Below, one piece after another: positions 14,707 to 21,823 of a stretch of DNA of 27,523 bases. Source of the DNA: Chloroflexota bacterium (GTDB taxonomy: Bacteria > Chloroflexota > Dehalococcoidia > GIF9 > AB-539-J10); contig DAOVBS010000001.1 of assembly GCA_030670425.1 (NCBI GenBank), forward strand, positions 1 through 27,523, given 5' to 3'. How positions within the stretch are numbered: position 1 is the stretch's first letter; each line of letters starts with the position of its first letter. The position numbers and the translations under genes were made by a program. Under the pieces are notes generated by a model. That model worked only from the letters and a program-made list of their open reading frames with translations. It was not told the DNA's origin and did no database searches.

Positions 14707-14913
14707 TCAATCCTTGATGTTGTATCGCTTCTTGAAGCGTTCCACTCTTCCCATGGTGTCAACTATTCTCTGCTTGCCTGTATAGAAAGGGTGGCATCTG
14801 CTGCAAACCTCGACCCTGAGCTCTGGCCTAGTTGCTCCAGTGGTGAAAGTGTTGCCGCAAAGGCAGGTCACCTTGGCATCATCATAGTACTTCGGATGAA
14901 TCTTAGGTTTCAC
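14707..14913 (-). CDS. rpmE: 50S ribosomal protein L31 (zinc-binding type)
   Basis: 68 residues with the L31 N-terminus MKPKIHPKYYDDAKVTC and YTGKQRIVDTMGRVERFKKRY. Cys17, Cys19, Cys37 and Cys40 are present, so this is the C+ form that binds zinc. Its ATG lies inside the end of rpmA (11-base overlap), implying coupled translation with L27. Confidence 0.96.
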   Translation of the reverse strand: MKPKIHPKYYDDAKVTCLCGNTFTTGATRPELRVEVCSRCHPFYTGKQRIVDTMGRVERFKKRYNIKD

Positions 14914-15160
14914 TGTAAACGCTCACTCTTTTCTTATACCGGGTTGCTGGCTCATATGTGACATGGCCATCTATCAGGGCGAAAAGGGTGTGGTCCCTAC
15001 CCAGACCTACGTTATTGCCTGGTGCAATGCGGGTTCCGCGCTGCCTGACTAGAATATTCCCAGCGCGCACCTGCTGCCCACCGTATTTCTTGACTCCCAG
15101 ACGCTTAGACTGACTGTCGCGTCCACATCTTGTACTGCCGCCACCTTTTTTGTGTGCCAT
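14903..15160 (-). CDS. rpmA: 50S ribosomal protein L27
   Basis: 85 residues, MAHKKGGGSTRCGRDSQSKRL at the N-terminus, then GNILVRQRGTRIAPGNNVGLGRDHTLFAL, diagnostic for L27, whose N-terminus reaches toward the peptidyl transferase centre. The protein begins directly with the mature-like MAHKK, so it lacks the cleaved N-terminal extension found in Firmicutes. The ATG is 2 bases after the rplU stop and the gene overlaps rpmE by 11 bases. Confidence 0.97.
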   Translation of the reverse strand: MAHKKGGGSTRCGRDSQSKRLGVKKYGGQQVRAGNILVRQRGTRIAPGNNVGLGRDHTLFALIDGHVTYEPATRYKKRVSVYSET

Positions 15161-15162
15161 GA

Positions 15163-15483
15163 TTACGCCCCTGGCCTAACGACTTCCTCTATGGATAGTC
15201 TGGTGTAGATTGGGCGGTGTCCAGTTTTCTTGCGATACCGAGTCTTGTTCTTGTATTTGAATACAATGAGTTTGTCGCCCTTGACCTCTCCCATGGAACT
15301 TGCTATCACCTTGGCTCCCTCGATGGTTGGACTACCTACGAGGATGTTCTGGCCATCGCTAATGAACAATACCCTATCCAGCTCAACCGTCTTACCTGCC
15401 GGTATGTCCAGACGGTTAACCTGTATCGTCTGTTTTGGAGCGACCCTGTACTGCTTGCCACCTGCCTCAACGATAGCGTAGAT
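15163..15483 (-). CDS. rplU: 50S ribosomal protein L21, apparent ATC start
   Basis: 106 residues, reading (M/I)YAIVEAGGKQYRVAPKQTI then GKTVELDRVLF, VIASSMGEVKGDKLIVFKYKNKTRYRKKTGHRP, the normal L21 sequence and length. L21 proteins usually begin MYAIVEAGGKQY; here the codon in that first position is ATC (15483-15481). It lies 7 bases after GGAGG within GGAGGTGAT, a perfect match to the 16S rRNA 3' end. No ATG or GTG is available in frame. A TTG at 15501 would put the Shine-Dalgarno inside the gene, and a promoter predicts transcription starting only 4-5 bases before that TTG. An ATC start is therefore my preferred reading; a TTG start giving 112 residues remains possible. Confidence 0.93.
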   Translation of the reverse strand: MYAIVEAGGKQYRVAPKQTIQVNRLDIPAGKTVELDRVLFISDGQNILVGSPTIEGAKVIASSMGEVKGDKLIVFKYKNKTRYRKKTGHRPIYTRLSIEEVVRPGA

Positions 15484-15510
15484 ATTATCACCTCCGAGCA
15501 AGGACTATAG

Positions 15511-15540
15511 ATTCTAGCAAGCCGAATTGCAGGGTGTCAA
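15511..15540 (-). promoter_or_regulatory. Strong putative promoter of rplU-rpmA-rpmE
   Basis: On the minus strand, a perfect TTGACA (15535-15540) is followed after 18 bases by TAGAAT (15511-15516). The -35 overlaps the stop codon of the upstream hydrolase gene. The predicted start, near 15505, gives a leader of about 22 bases to the ATC codon. It would let the ribosomal genes be transcribed independently of the hydrolase-rhomboid genes upstream. Confidence 0.65.
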
Positions 15541-16298
15541 ACCGGGTGTCTAGCCTTCAGCCAGTTCAGCACGGCAGCCATCGCCTGTTCCTCCAAGCGT
15601 AGCTTGTGCTTTGCCCCTGGAATTATGAGTAGCTCCTTGGGTTCTCTGGCCTTTTGGTACAGCCTATGAGCATGCTCCAGGGTCACAACCTCATCGGCAT
15701 CGCCATGAACCAAGAGCAGCGGACGAGGGGAGATCTTGTCCACCGAGTGAATTGGGGAGACTGCCTGGAAGCCGCTCAGCCACATCTCAATCGATGGTGG
15801 GAAGTCACTGTCTCGTATGACCCCGATGTTGCGGAAGTGCTGGATGCAGCCTGCGCCTGTCTCTTCGTTAGCCAGCGAGCCGAAATCAGCAGGACAGGCG
15901 CAAGCTGCCACTGCGGAGATTCTTGAGTCTAAGGCTGCGCGATGGATGGCCACTGCAGCTCCGCCGCTGAAGCCAAGAAGAGAAAGGCGGTTCGTATCTG
16001 CTTGTTCGAGCGCGGAGAGAAACTCGATGGCAGCTTGTAGATCATGACTCCAGCCAAGGAGGTCCAGGTTGCCTTGGCTTTTTCCCGCCCCGCGGAAGTT
16101 GAAGATCAGAGTAAGGAAGCCAGCGTCGCAGAATCCTCGTGCTAGAGCGGCATAGCCTCTGTCCTTGGGATCATGTGGAACAGCAGGAATGCCGTGGCAG
16201 ATGCACAGTGCTGGAACTGCCTTGTTCCCGTGGGGGATATAGAGTTCACCTGCCAGTTCGAGCCCATCACTTCTCAGGCCAACGGTTTGCACTTCCAT
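15537..16298 (-). CDS. Alpha/beta hydrolase
   Basis: 253 residues of the alpha/beta hydrolase fold, close to the dienelactone-hydrolase/peptidase-like group. The strand and oxyanion region (ALCICHGIPAVPHDP) is followed by LIFNFRGAGKSQGN, the nucleophile elbow LLGFSGGAA with Ser111, an acid at HGDADEVV (Asp202) and the catalytic histidine His231 in PGAKHKL. No signal peptide is seen, so it is probably cytoplasmic. The ATG at 16298 is 5 bases after the rhomboid stop, suggesting coupling. The substrate is unknown; an esterase or thioesterase role fits the fold only in general. Confidence 0.88.
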   Translation of the reverse strand: MEVQTVGLRSDGLELAGELYIPHGNKAVPALCICHGIPAVPHDPKDRGYAALARGFCDAGFLTLIFNFRGAGKSQGNLDLLGWSHDLQAAIEFLSALEQADTNRLSLLGFSGGAAVAIHRAALDSRISAVAACACPADFGSLANEETGAGCIQHFRNIGVIRDSDFPPSIEMWLSGFQAVSPIHSVDKISPRPLLLVHGDADEVVTLEHAHRLYQKAREPKELLIIPGAKHKLRLEEQAMAAVLNWLKARHPV

Positions 16299-16303
16299 CT
16301 AAG

Positions 16304-16876
16304 TCAGAAGCGACGGTAGGCTCCGCGCTTTCGTTTGAAGAGGTAGCCGGCTATCAGCCCCAAGAGCAAACCACCCACGTGAGCCTGCCAGGCTATTCCG
16401 GGAATGAAAGAGAGCACGAGGAAACCTATGATTGCCACCCAAAGAGGGATCGGAAACGGGAAGGGGAATACAAACACCGGTAGTCTCGGAGCCATCATCG
16501 CCAATGTTCCACCAACAGCATAGATGGCTCCTGAAGCGCCCACCCCTGTTGAAGCGGGATGCGCCAGGACCATGAATAGAGCATTTCCAGCCAGGCCTCC
16601 GAGGAAATATACCCAGAGAAAACTCCTCTCGCCAACGACCCTGATGAGGAAGCTTCCCAGGAAGAATAGGCTGATCATGTTGAACAGGATGTGGTTGAAG
16701 CTTCCATGCACAAAGATGCTGGTCATTATGGTCCAGGGCTGGCGCAGGAACAGTGCAGGTGTCATCCCGAGAAATAGGACTATGTCTGGCCTCACCATGG
16801 TTACTATGAAGACCAGTACGTTTAGAGCTATCAGGAACCAGATAGCATGCAAGCTGGGGGTAGTGTAGCTTCTCAT
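16304..16876 (-). CDS. Rhomboid family intramembrane serine protease
   Basis: 190 residues with about six hydrophobic membrane segments. The rhomboid catalytic dyad is visible: Ser115 in GVGASGAIYA and His166 in AWQAHVGGLLLG. The HGSFNHILFNMISL segment (residues about 57-70) carries the conserved His and Asn of the oxyanion side. Such proteases cut membrane-anchored substrates within the bilayer; the natural substrate cannot be inferred. The ATG at 16876 has no Shine-Dalgarno sequence but lies 7 bases after a perfect TATAAT, consistent with leaderless translation. The C-terminus is basic (KRKRGAYRR), consistent with a cytoplasmic end. Confidence 0.94.
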   Translation of the reverse strand: MRSYTTPSLHAIWFLIALNVLVFIVTMVRPDIVLFLGMTPALFLRQPWTIMTSIFVHGSFNHILFNMISLFFLGSFLIRVVGERSFLWVYFLGGLAGNALFMVLAHPASTGVGASGAIYAVGGTLAMMAPRLPVFVFPFPFPIPLWVAIIGFLVLSFIPGIAWQAHVGGLLLGLIAGYLFKRKRGAYRRF

Positions 16877-16883
16877 CGGGTAG

Positions 16884-16913
16884 ATTATAGACTAGCGCTG
16901 TGCAGAGCTTCAA
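16884..16913 (-). promoter_or_regulatory. Putative promoter giving a leaderless rhomboid transcript
   Basis: On the minus strand TTGAAG (16908-16913) is followed after 18 bases by a perfect TATAAT (16884-16889), then 7 bases, then the rhomboid ATG at 16876. Transcription should begin at or beside the ATG. Confidence 0.6.
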
Positions 16914-16951
16914 GGCGCCGCGAGGATGGCTAGTGGCTGTCTTCGCCCATC

Positions 16952-17395
16952 CTATGCCCACCAATAGGCCAGAAGGATACCCAAGCCTGCCCCTGCTACA
17001 ACCTGAAATCGTGTGTGTCCTACCAGTCGTCGGAGGAAGCGTTCAAATTCGAGATGTGTCTTGGGGAACTCTACTAGCAGGTGATTTAAGATGGCGGACT
17101 GTTTGTCAACTGCCTGGCGTACGCCAGTGGCATCGTACATTACCACCGCGGCCAGGACGACGCTGATGCCAAAAGCAGCTGAGTCTACTCCGTGAAGTAT
17201 GCCTGAGGCAGTTGCCAGAGCACAAACTAGGGAAGCATGAGCGCTGGGCATTCCTCCTGCGGCGACCAAGTAGCGCGGATTCAGGTGTTTGTCTCTGAGT
17301 GCTTGAACGATTGTCTTCAGCGCCTGGGCCACGAGCCAGGCACCGATGGGGATGAGCAATGTCTTGTTAGCTGCGATTTGGCTCAGGACGTTCAT
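16952..17395 (-). CDS. Divergent PAP2 family protein (DUF212)
   Basis: 147 residues, the usual length of the DUF212/divergent PAP2 family (Bacillus YuiD-like). It shows the AAGGMPSAHAS motif (residues about 45-55), VVMYDATGVRQAVDKQ and the C-terminal LVGHTRFQVVAG, which together mimic the PAP2 phosphatase histidine and arginine pockets. Three or more hydrophobic segments (about 12-28, 53-68, 75-88 and 130-147) suggest a membrane protein. A lipid phosphatase activity is implied by the fold but unproven for this family. It has its own promoter at 17441-17469. The rhomboid gene follows 75 bases later. Confidence 0.9.
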   Translation of the reverse strand: MNVLSQIAANKTLLIPIGAWLVAQALKTIVQALRDKHLNPRYLVAAGGMPSAHASLVCALATASGILHGVDSAAFGISVVLAAVVMYDATGVRQAVDKQSAILNHLLVEFPKTHLEFERFLRRLVGHTRFQVVAGAGLGILLAYWWA

Positions 17396-17440
17396 GCTTT
17401 CTCTGTTGTTGGCTGGCGGTCCTTTGGTTCAGAATGCCTA

Positions 17441-17469
17441 ATCTTAGCTGTCTCGCGGGTTTCTTTCAA
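17441..17469 (-). promoter_or_regulatory. Putative promoter of the divergent PAP2 gene
   Basis: On the minus strand TTGAAA (17464-17469) and TAAGAT (17441-17446) are spaced by 17 bases. The predicted start near 17434 gives a leader of about 40 bases. It diverges from the fatty acid operon promoter inside the 267-base gap 17396-17662. Confidence 0.55.
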
Positions 17470-17550
17470 TCTGCCCCTTGGATTCCTGGACTGCAGGGTG
17501 GCATATGTCGGCCGTTTCCAGCTTCTTAGCTTTGCTTGTGCCGGTGCATA

Positions 17551-17578
17551 TTGACAAGCGCTTCCGTTAGTGTAATCA
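17551..17578 (+). promoter_or_regulatory. Putative promoter of the fatty acid synthesis operon
   Basis: A perfect TTGACA (17551-17556) is followed after 16 bases by TAATCA (17573-17578); CATACT slightly further down is an alternative -10 with long spacing. The leader would be about 75-80 bases. I see no FapR-type operator. Confidence 0.4.
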
Positions 17579-17662
17579 TACTTTCTCATTCTGGCACACG
17601 AAGTTGACGCGCCCACTAGAGTAGGTGGAATCTTCGCGGATATCAATGAAAGTGAAGACGAA

Positions 17663-18043
17663 ATGCCTGTAACTTATGAGGAACTGACTGTGGGTTATGA
17701 GTTCCCCCCGGCCAGTTATGAGCTCAACGCCTCCCTTGTTGCCAAGTACCTAGGAGCTGTGGACAGCGCAGGTGACGATTCTGTTCCTCCTCTAGCGGTA
17801 GCGGCGCGTGCTCTGGCGGCCCTGGCTGAGTGGCTCCACTTGCCAGCCGGTACGATACATGCATCACAGGATTTCGAGTTCTTCAAACTGGTGCCTGTCG
17901 GCGCTACTGTACACTGCCAGGCAAAGGTGGGTCGGAAGTTGACTCGGGGGAGCATGCGCATGCTGGTATTGGAGCTAAGCGTCGCTGACAGTAGCGGACA
18001 GAAAGTGCAATCAGGCAAGGCAACCATAATCTTGCCAGCCTAG
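17663..18043 (+). CDS. MaoC-like dehydratase, non-catalytic (HadA-like) subunit
   Basis: 126 residues with a hot-dog fold pattern: YEELTVGYEFPPASYELNASLVAKYLGAVD, then a helix PPLAVAARALAALAEWL and the strand IHASQDFEFFKLVPVGATVHCQAKV. It resembles the N-terminal dehydratase half of FAS1-type proteins and the HadA/HadC subunits of mycobacterial 3-hydroxyacyl-ACP dehydratase. The Asp/His catalytic pair of the hydratase motif is not visible. The next gene, 5 bases away, is a catalytic MaoC subunit, so the two probably form a heterodimer. The ATG at 17663 gives the natural family start, but its binding site (GAAGACGA) is weak. Confidence 0.82.
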   Translation: MPVTYEELTVGYEFPPASYELNASLVAKYLGAVDSAGDDSVPPLAVAARALAALAEWLHLPAGTIHASQDFEFFKLVPVGATVHCQAKVGRKLTRGSMRMLVLELSVADSSGQKVQSGKATIILPA

Positions 18044-18048
18044 AGACA

Positions 18049-18459
18049 ATGATTGAGGACATTCATCAGGGACAGATTCTTCCTCCAGTGGTGAAGCACA
18101 TCACTCAAGAGAAGATCAACCTTTACGCCGAGGCGTCGGGTGACTTCAACCCTATCCACATAGATGAGTCCTTCGCTGTTCAGACTCCCTTGGGTGGCAC
18201 TATCGCCCACGGCATGCTCATTCTGGCATATGTGTCGGATATGATGGCCCGGGCTTTCGGCGCGAGTTGGAATTCTGGTGGCAAGCTCTCTGTGCGCTTC
18301 AAAGCGCCAGCACGACCTGGAGATACTGTGACTGTTGCTGGGAAAGTCGAGTCTGTTGAGGACGAAGAAGGCACGTCATGCGCCAGGTGCAGCCTCGAGT
18401 GCCGGAATCAACAGGGCGAGGCGATTGTTGTAGGAGAGGCACGGGTTCGGCTGGAATAA
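18049..18459 (+). CDS. MaoC-like (R)-hydroxyacyl dehydratase, catalytic (HadB-like) subunit
   Basis: 136 residues with the hydratase-2 motif YAEASGDFNPIHIDE, containing the catalytic pair Asp32 and His37, then PLGGTIAHGMLILAYVSDMMA and the strand SVRFKAPARPGDTVTVAGKV. This is the active partner of a hot-dog dehydratase that removes water from (3R)-hydroxyacyl thioesters. The gene lies directly before plsX-acpP-fabL-fabF-fabG, and no fabZ or fabA is in the operon. I therefore infer that the pair is the dehydratase of type II fatty acid synthesis in this organism, as HadAB is in mycobacteria. A role in (R)-specific enoyl-CoA hydration is the alternative. Confidence 0.88.
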   Translation: MIEDIHQGQILPPVVKHITQEKINLYAEASGDFNPIHIDESFAVQTPLGGTIAHGMLILAYVSDMMARAFGASWNSGGKLSVRFKAPARPGDTVTVAGKVESVEDEEGTSCARCSLECRNQQGEAIVVGEARVRLE

Positions 18460-18477
18460 ACCTCCAAAGTAGGGAAG

Positions 18478-19506
18478 ATGGCTCAAGACAGGAAGGTACG
18501 CGTAGCGGTTGATGCTATGGGTGGCGATTACGCTCCTGAGGAGATTGTCAAAGGAGCGGTCCTTGCTGGCCAGAAGGGGGACGTAGAGATAGTGCTGGTT
18601 GGTCAGGTGGACACTATGGAGGAGGAGTTGGCCAAGCATGATAGCTCTGGTTTGCCCATACGGCTTGCCGAAGCCACCGAGGTTATCAGAGAAGGGGAAC
18701 CGCCCGCCTCGGCAGTTCGGCGCAAGCCCAATAGCTCCATAGTCGTAGCTACGAAGCTGGTCAAGTCTGGCGAAGCCGATGCCATAATCAGTGCTGGTCC
18801 CTCAGGCGCGGTTGCTGTTAGCGCGGTCCAGCACCTGGGTATGATCGAAGGAATGGAGCGTCCGGCGATTGGTGGGGGCTTTGGAAGCTTTGCCCCCGGC
18901 ATATTGCTCATGGACCTTGGAGCGAATGTTGATTGCAAGCCGTACCAGCTTGTGGCATTTGCCGTTGCTGGGTCGGTTTATGCCAGGAAGCTCCTAGGTG
19001 TTCCTAATCCCACAGTAGGCTTGCTGAGCACAGGTGCTGAAAAGGGCAAGGGAAACGAGTTAGTCCGTGAAGGCTACCACCTTCTGGAAGACAGCGGGGT
19101 GAATTTCATTGGCAATATTGAAGGCAGCGATATCCTGACTGGGAAGGCCAACGTGATTGTCCTCGACGGATTCGTGGGCAATGTTCTTCTCAAGTTCTAT
19201 GAAAGCATAGGAGACTACGCCCTGGGGTGGATGAGACACAAGCTGAAGAAATATCCCCTCTTGGGCTGGATAGGCAAACTGTTGTTCGATAAGGCTTTGC
19301 CCATAACCAAGCTGTCATACGAGGGTGAGGAGGAAGGTAGTGGGATCCTATGGGGCGTCAACGGTATCGTCAGGGTGGCTCATGGGGCTTGTCGGGCTTC
19401 GCACATAGCGCATGGCATAGCGGGTGCCAAGAAAGCTGTGGAGGCGGATATCATCGGCGCCTTGAAGCCGGAACTGGAGAGATTCAAGAAAGAAGGCAAA
19501 CTGTAA
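18478..19506 (+). CDS. plsX: Phosphate acyltransferase PlsX
   Basis: 342 residues. PlsX converts acyl-ACP and phosphate to acyl phosphate, the donor for PlsY in phospholipid synthesis. The N-terminus RVAVDAMGGDYAPEEIVKGA is diagnostic. ISAGPSGAVAVSAVQHLGMIEGMERPAIG, DLGANVDCKP, LLSTGAEKGKGNELVREGYHLL, NFIGNIEGSDI and the NVIVLDGFVGNVLLKFYESI stretch follow in the usual order. The ATG at 18478 has AGGGAAG upstream and follows the MaoC gene by 18 bases. The protein is peripheral and has no membrane segment. It links fatty acid elongation and membrane lipid synthesis in this operon. Confidence 0.96.
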   Translation: MAQDRKVRVAVDAMGGDYAPEEIVKGAVLAGQKGDVEIVLVGQVDTMEEELAKHDSSGLPIRLAEATEVIREGEPPASAVRRKPNSSIVVATKLVKSGEADAIISAGPSGAVAVSAVQHLGMIEGMERPAIGGGFGSFAPGILLMDLGANVDCKPYQLVAFAVAGSVYARKLLGVPNPTVGLLSTGAEKGKGNELVREGYHLLEDSGVNFIGNIEGSDILTGKANVIVLDGFVGNVLLKFYESIGDYALGWMRHKLKKYPLLGWIGKLLFDKALPITKLSYEGEEEGSGILWGVNGIVRVAHGACRASHIAHGIAGAKKAVEADIIGALKPELERFKKEGKL

Positions 19507-19517
19507 AGGAGGGACGA

Positions 19518-19763
19518 ATGTCTGTCGAAGAGCAAATAAGAGATATCGTGTCGAGGATTGCGCATATTGACAAAAGCATTATCACCCGGGAGAGCACTTT
19601 CAAGGAGATGAAGGCGGATTCCCTTGACGTAGTTCAAGCACTGGTAGCCGTTGAAGAAGCCTTCGATATCGAGATCCCTGATGAGGAGGCGCAGAAGTTT
19701 CAGAATTTCGGCGATTTCGTCAGCTATGTGGAAAGCCAAACGGCGAAAAAGGATGAGGCTTAG
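19518..19763 (+). CDS. acpP: Acyl carrier protein
   Basis: 81 residues, acidic, four-helix ACP. The phosphopantetheine attachment serine is Ser35 in MKADSLDVVQALVAVEEAF; the family's usual DSLD tetrad is intact, and EIPDEEAQKFQNFGDFVSYVE closes the domain. The start is the ATG at 19518, preceded by AAGGAGGG; the frame is open further upstream, but that stretch lies within plsX. It lies between plsX and the fabL-like gene, with 2 bases to the latter. Confidence 0.96.
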   Translation: MSVEEQIRDIVSRIAHIDKSIITRESTFKEMKADSLDVVQALVAVEEAFDIEIPDEEAQKFQNFGDFVSYVESQTAKKDEA

Positions 19764-19765
19764 TC

Positions 19766-20542
19766 GTGTCATTCGAAGGGAAGTTGGCCCTGGTAACTGG
19801 GAGTGGGAGGGGAATCGGTCGAGCAACCGCGCTGAAGCTTGCTTCACTGGGCTGTGACATCATTGTGAACTACTTTCGGCGTCGTGAGACGGCCGAGAGC
19901 ACAGCCAAGGATATCCAGGCTCTGGGGGTGCGAGCTGAGGTTATCAAGGCCAATGTGGGCGACCCAGCGAAAATCGATGCGATGTTCGACACAATTGCCA
20001 ACAAGTTCGGCTATCTGGATATCTTCGTCAGCAATGCTGCCTCCGGGGTAGGTCGGCCTATCATGGATGTGGATGTTAAGGCCTGGGATTGGACTATGGA
20101 TATCAATGCCAAGGCGTTCTTGCTCTGCGTCCAGCGAGCGGCCAAGCTGATGGAGGGAAGGGCTGGCACAGTAGTCAGTATCTCCAGCCTGGGTTCTAGG
20201 TTTGTGTGGCCGACCTACGCTGCTGTAGGCGTGTCCAAGGCTGCCTTGGAAGCGTTGACTCGCTACCTGGCAATAGAGATGATTCCTAAAGGAATCCGAG
20301 TCAATGCTGTGTCTGCTTCTGCGGTGAACACCGAGGCACTGCAGTTCTATATTAGAGAGGGCTATGTGAAGGACAGCAAACAGACGACACCAACGGGTAG
20401 GATGGTGACTCCTGAAGACGTAGCCAACGTGGTAGCTTTTCTGTGTAGCGACGAGGCTTTCATGATTCGAGGGCAGACAATTATTGTCGATGGGGGTACC
20501 TCTGTGGCTCCTTTTGTTCCCGGAGGGCAAGAACAGGCATGA
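19766..20542 (+). CDS. fabL: Enoyl-ACP reductase, FabL type (short-chain dehydrogenase)
   Basis: 258-residue short-chain dehydrogenase. The cofactor motif is TGSGRGIGRA. The catalytic region reads YAAVGVSK, with Tyr151 and Lys158 six residues apart (Y-x6-K), the enoyl-reductase pattern, not the Y-x3-K of ketoreductases. Many segments match Bacillus subtilis FabL as I remember it: KANVGDPAKIDAMF, NAASGVGRPIMDV, WDWTMDINAKA and MIRGQTIIVDGG. FabL is an NADPH-dependent enoyl-ACP reductase III, so this gene should supply the last step of elongation in place of FabI. The start is a GTG at 19766, 2 bases after the acpP stop, with GGATGAGG upstream. Its TGA overlaps the fabF ATG (ATGA). An activity test would be needed to rule out another SDR function. 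Confidence 0.85.
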   Translation: MSFEGKLALVTGSGRGIGRATALKLASLGCDIIVNYFRRRETAESTAKDIQALGVRAEVIKANVGDPAKIDAMFDTIANKFGYLDIFVSNAASGVGRPIMDVDVKAWDWTMDINAKAFLLCVQRAAKLMEGRAGTVVSISSLGSRFVWPTYAAVGVSKAALEALTRYLAIEMIPKGIRVNAVSASAVNTEALQFYIREGYVKDSKQTTPTGRMVTPEDVANVVAFLCSDEAFMIRGQTIIVDGGTSVAPFVPGGQEQA

Positions 20543-21771
20543 AGATACCGAAAGTCGTTGTTACTGGAATGGGCACCGTCAACGCATTGGGATTGAGTGT
20601 CGAGAGGTTCTGGGAAGGGTTGGTTGCCGGGAAATCAGGAATTGGGCCCATTGCTCGTTTTGACGCCAGCAAGTTCTACGTGAAGGTAGACGCTGAGGTA
20701 AAGGGCTTTGATGCCACTGCATACATGGACCCAAAGATAGTGGATAGGAATGCAAGGGCGGTGCATTTTGCCATAGCCGCAGCTAAAGAGGCCATAAGAT
20801 CGGCCGAGTTAGATATGACTCAGGAATGCCCCGAACGAGTGGGAGTTAGTGTTGGCTGTATGGTGGACGTCGACTATATGGTCAAGCAGAATGAAATGCT
20901 TCAGAAACGGGGGCCGAGGAGAGTTGATCCTCTGTTTGTCGCCAAGTCGGGTCCCAGTGCGGCGTCGATGCAGATAGGCATGTACTTGGAGGCCAGAGGC
21001 CCCAACTCCAGCGTCAACAGCTTATGCGCCAGCGGGGCAGACGCTATAGGCACTGCGATGAATTTTATCCGCCTGGGCTACGCAGATGTGATGATAGCTG
21101 GTGGTTCCGACTCCAGCCTGTCCCCGGTTGGCATGGCTGGCTTGGATATATTGGGAGCTCTGACACGGGAGCCGGACCCGGCCAAGGCCTCCCGGCCGTT
21201 TGACCTCAACCGCAGTGGTTTTGTTTTTGGGGAGGGGGCGGGGATTCTTGTTCTGGAGAGCTACGAGCACGCCAGGAAGAGGAATGCATCCATACTTGCT
21301 GAAGTGGCCGGCGCCGGCTGGTCTTTTGACGCTTATGACCAGACTGCCCCTGCCCCTGAAGCAGAGGCGTATGCCATGAAGACGGCGCTGCAGAGTGCTG
21401 ACGTGAAGCCAAAGGACGTTGACTATATCAATGCCCACGGTACCAGCACGCGTCTGAACGACCCCAATGAAACGAAGGCGATCAAGATGGTATTCGGGGA
21501 GCGTGCCTACAGGATTCCGGTGAGCTCCACCAAGTCTATGGTCGGTCATATAGTCACGGCTGCTGGTGCCGTCGAGTGTATCGCGTCCATACTCATCATG
21601 AATAAGAGCATTATCCACCCGACGATAAACTATGAGACCCCTGACCCCGAGTGTGACCTGGACTATGTTCCCAATGTGGCTCGCCAGGCGCGGGTGGATG
21701 TCTGTTTGAGCAATAGCTTTGGGCTTGGCGGCGAGAACTGCTGTCTGGTGCTAAAGAGGTTTGCCAAATGA
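20539..21771 (+). CDS. fabF: 3-oxoacyl-ACP synthase II
   Basis: 410 residues, the thiolase-fold condensing enzyme that elongates acyl-ACP with malonyl-ACP. The catalytic triad is Cys163 in NSLCASGADAIG, His300 in NAHGTSTRLND and His337 in KSMVGHIVTAAGAVE, with the conserved Lys332 just before. The C-terminal LSNSFGLGGENCCLVLKRF is typical, as is the N-terminal VVVTGMGTVNALG. The ATG lies in the ATGA overlap with the FabL gene stop. No fabH or fabD is present in the window, so initiation and malonyl transfer must be encoded elsewhere. Confidence 0.95.
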   Translation: MKIPKVVVTGMGTVNALGLSVERFWEGLVAGKSGIGPIARFDASKFYVKVDAEVKGFDATAYMDPKIVDRNARAVHFAIAAAKEAIRSAELDMTQECPERVGVSVGCMVDVDYMVKQNEMLQKRGPRRVDPLFVAKSGPSAASMQIGMYLEARGPNSSVNSLCASGADAIGTAMNFIRLGYADVMIAGGSDSSLSPVGMAGLDILGALTREPDPAKASRPFDLNRSGFVFGEGAGILVLESYEHARKRNASILAEVAGAGWSFDAYDQTAPAPEAEAYAMKTALQSADVKPKDVDYINAHGTSTRLNDPNETKAIKMVFGERAYRIPVSSTKSMVGHIVTAAGAVECIASILIMNKSIIHPTINYETPDPECDLDYVPNVARQARVDVCLSNSFGLGGENCCLVLKRFAK

Positions 21772-21823
21772 CAGTCTGGAGCTACTGCACGGCAAGCAGT
21801 TGGGACAGGAATGCGGAGGAGAG

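Noticed and set aside
17556..17563. AAGCGCTT palindrome in the spacer of the fatty acid operon promoter
   Set aside because: Eight bases only and unlike known fatty acid regulator sites; it may be chance.
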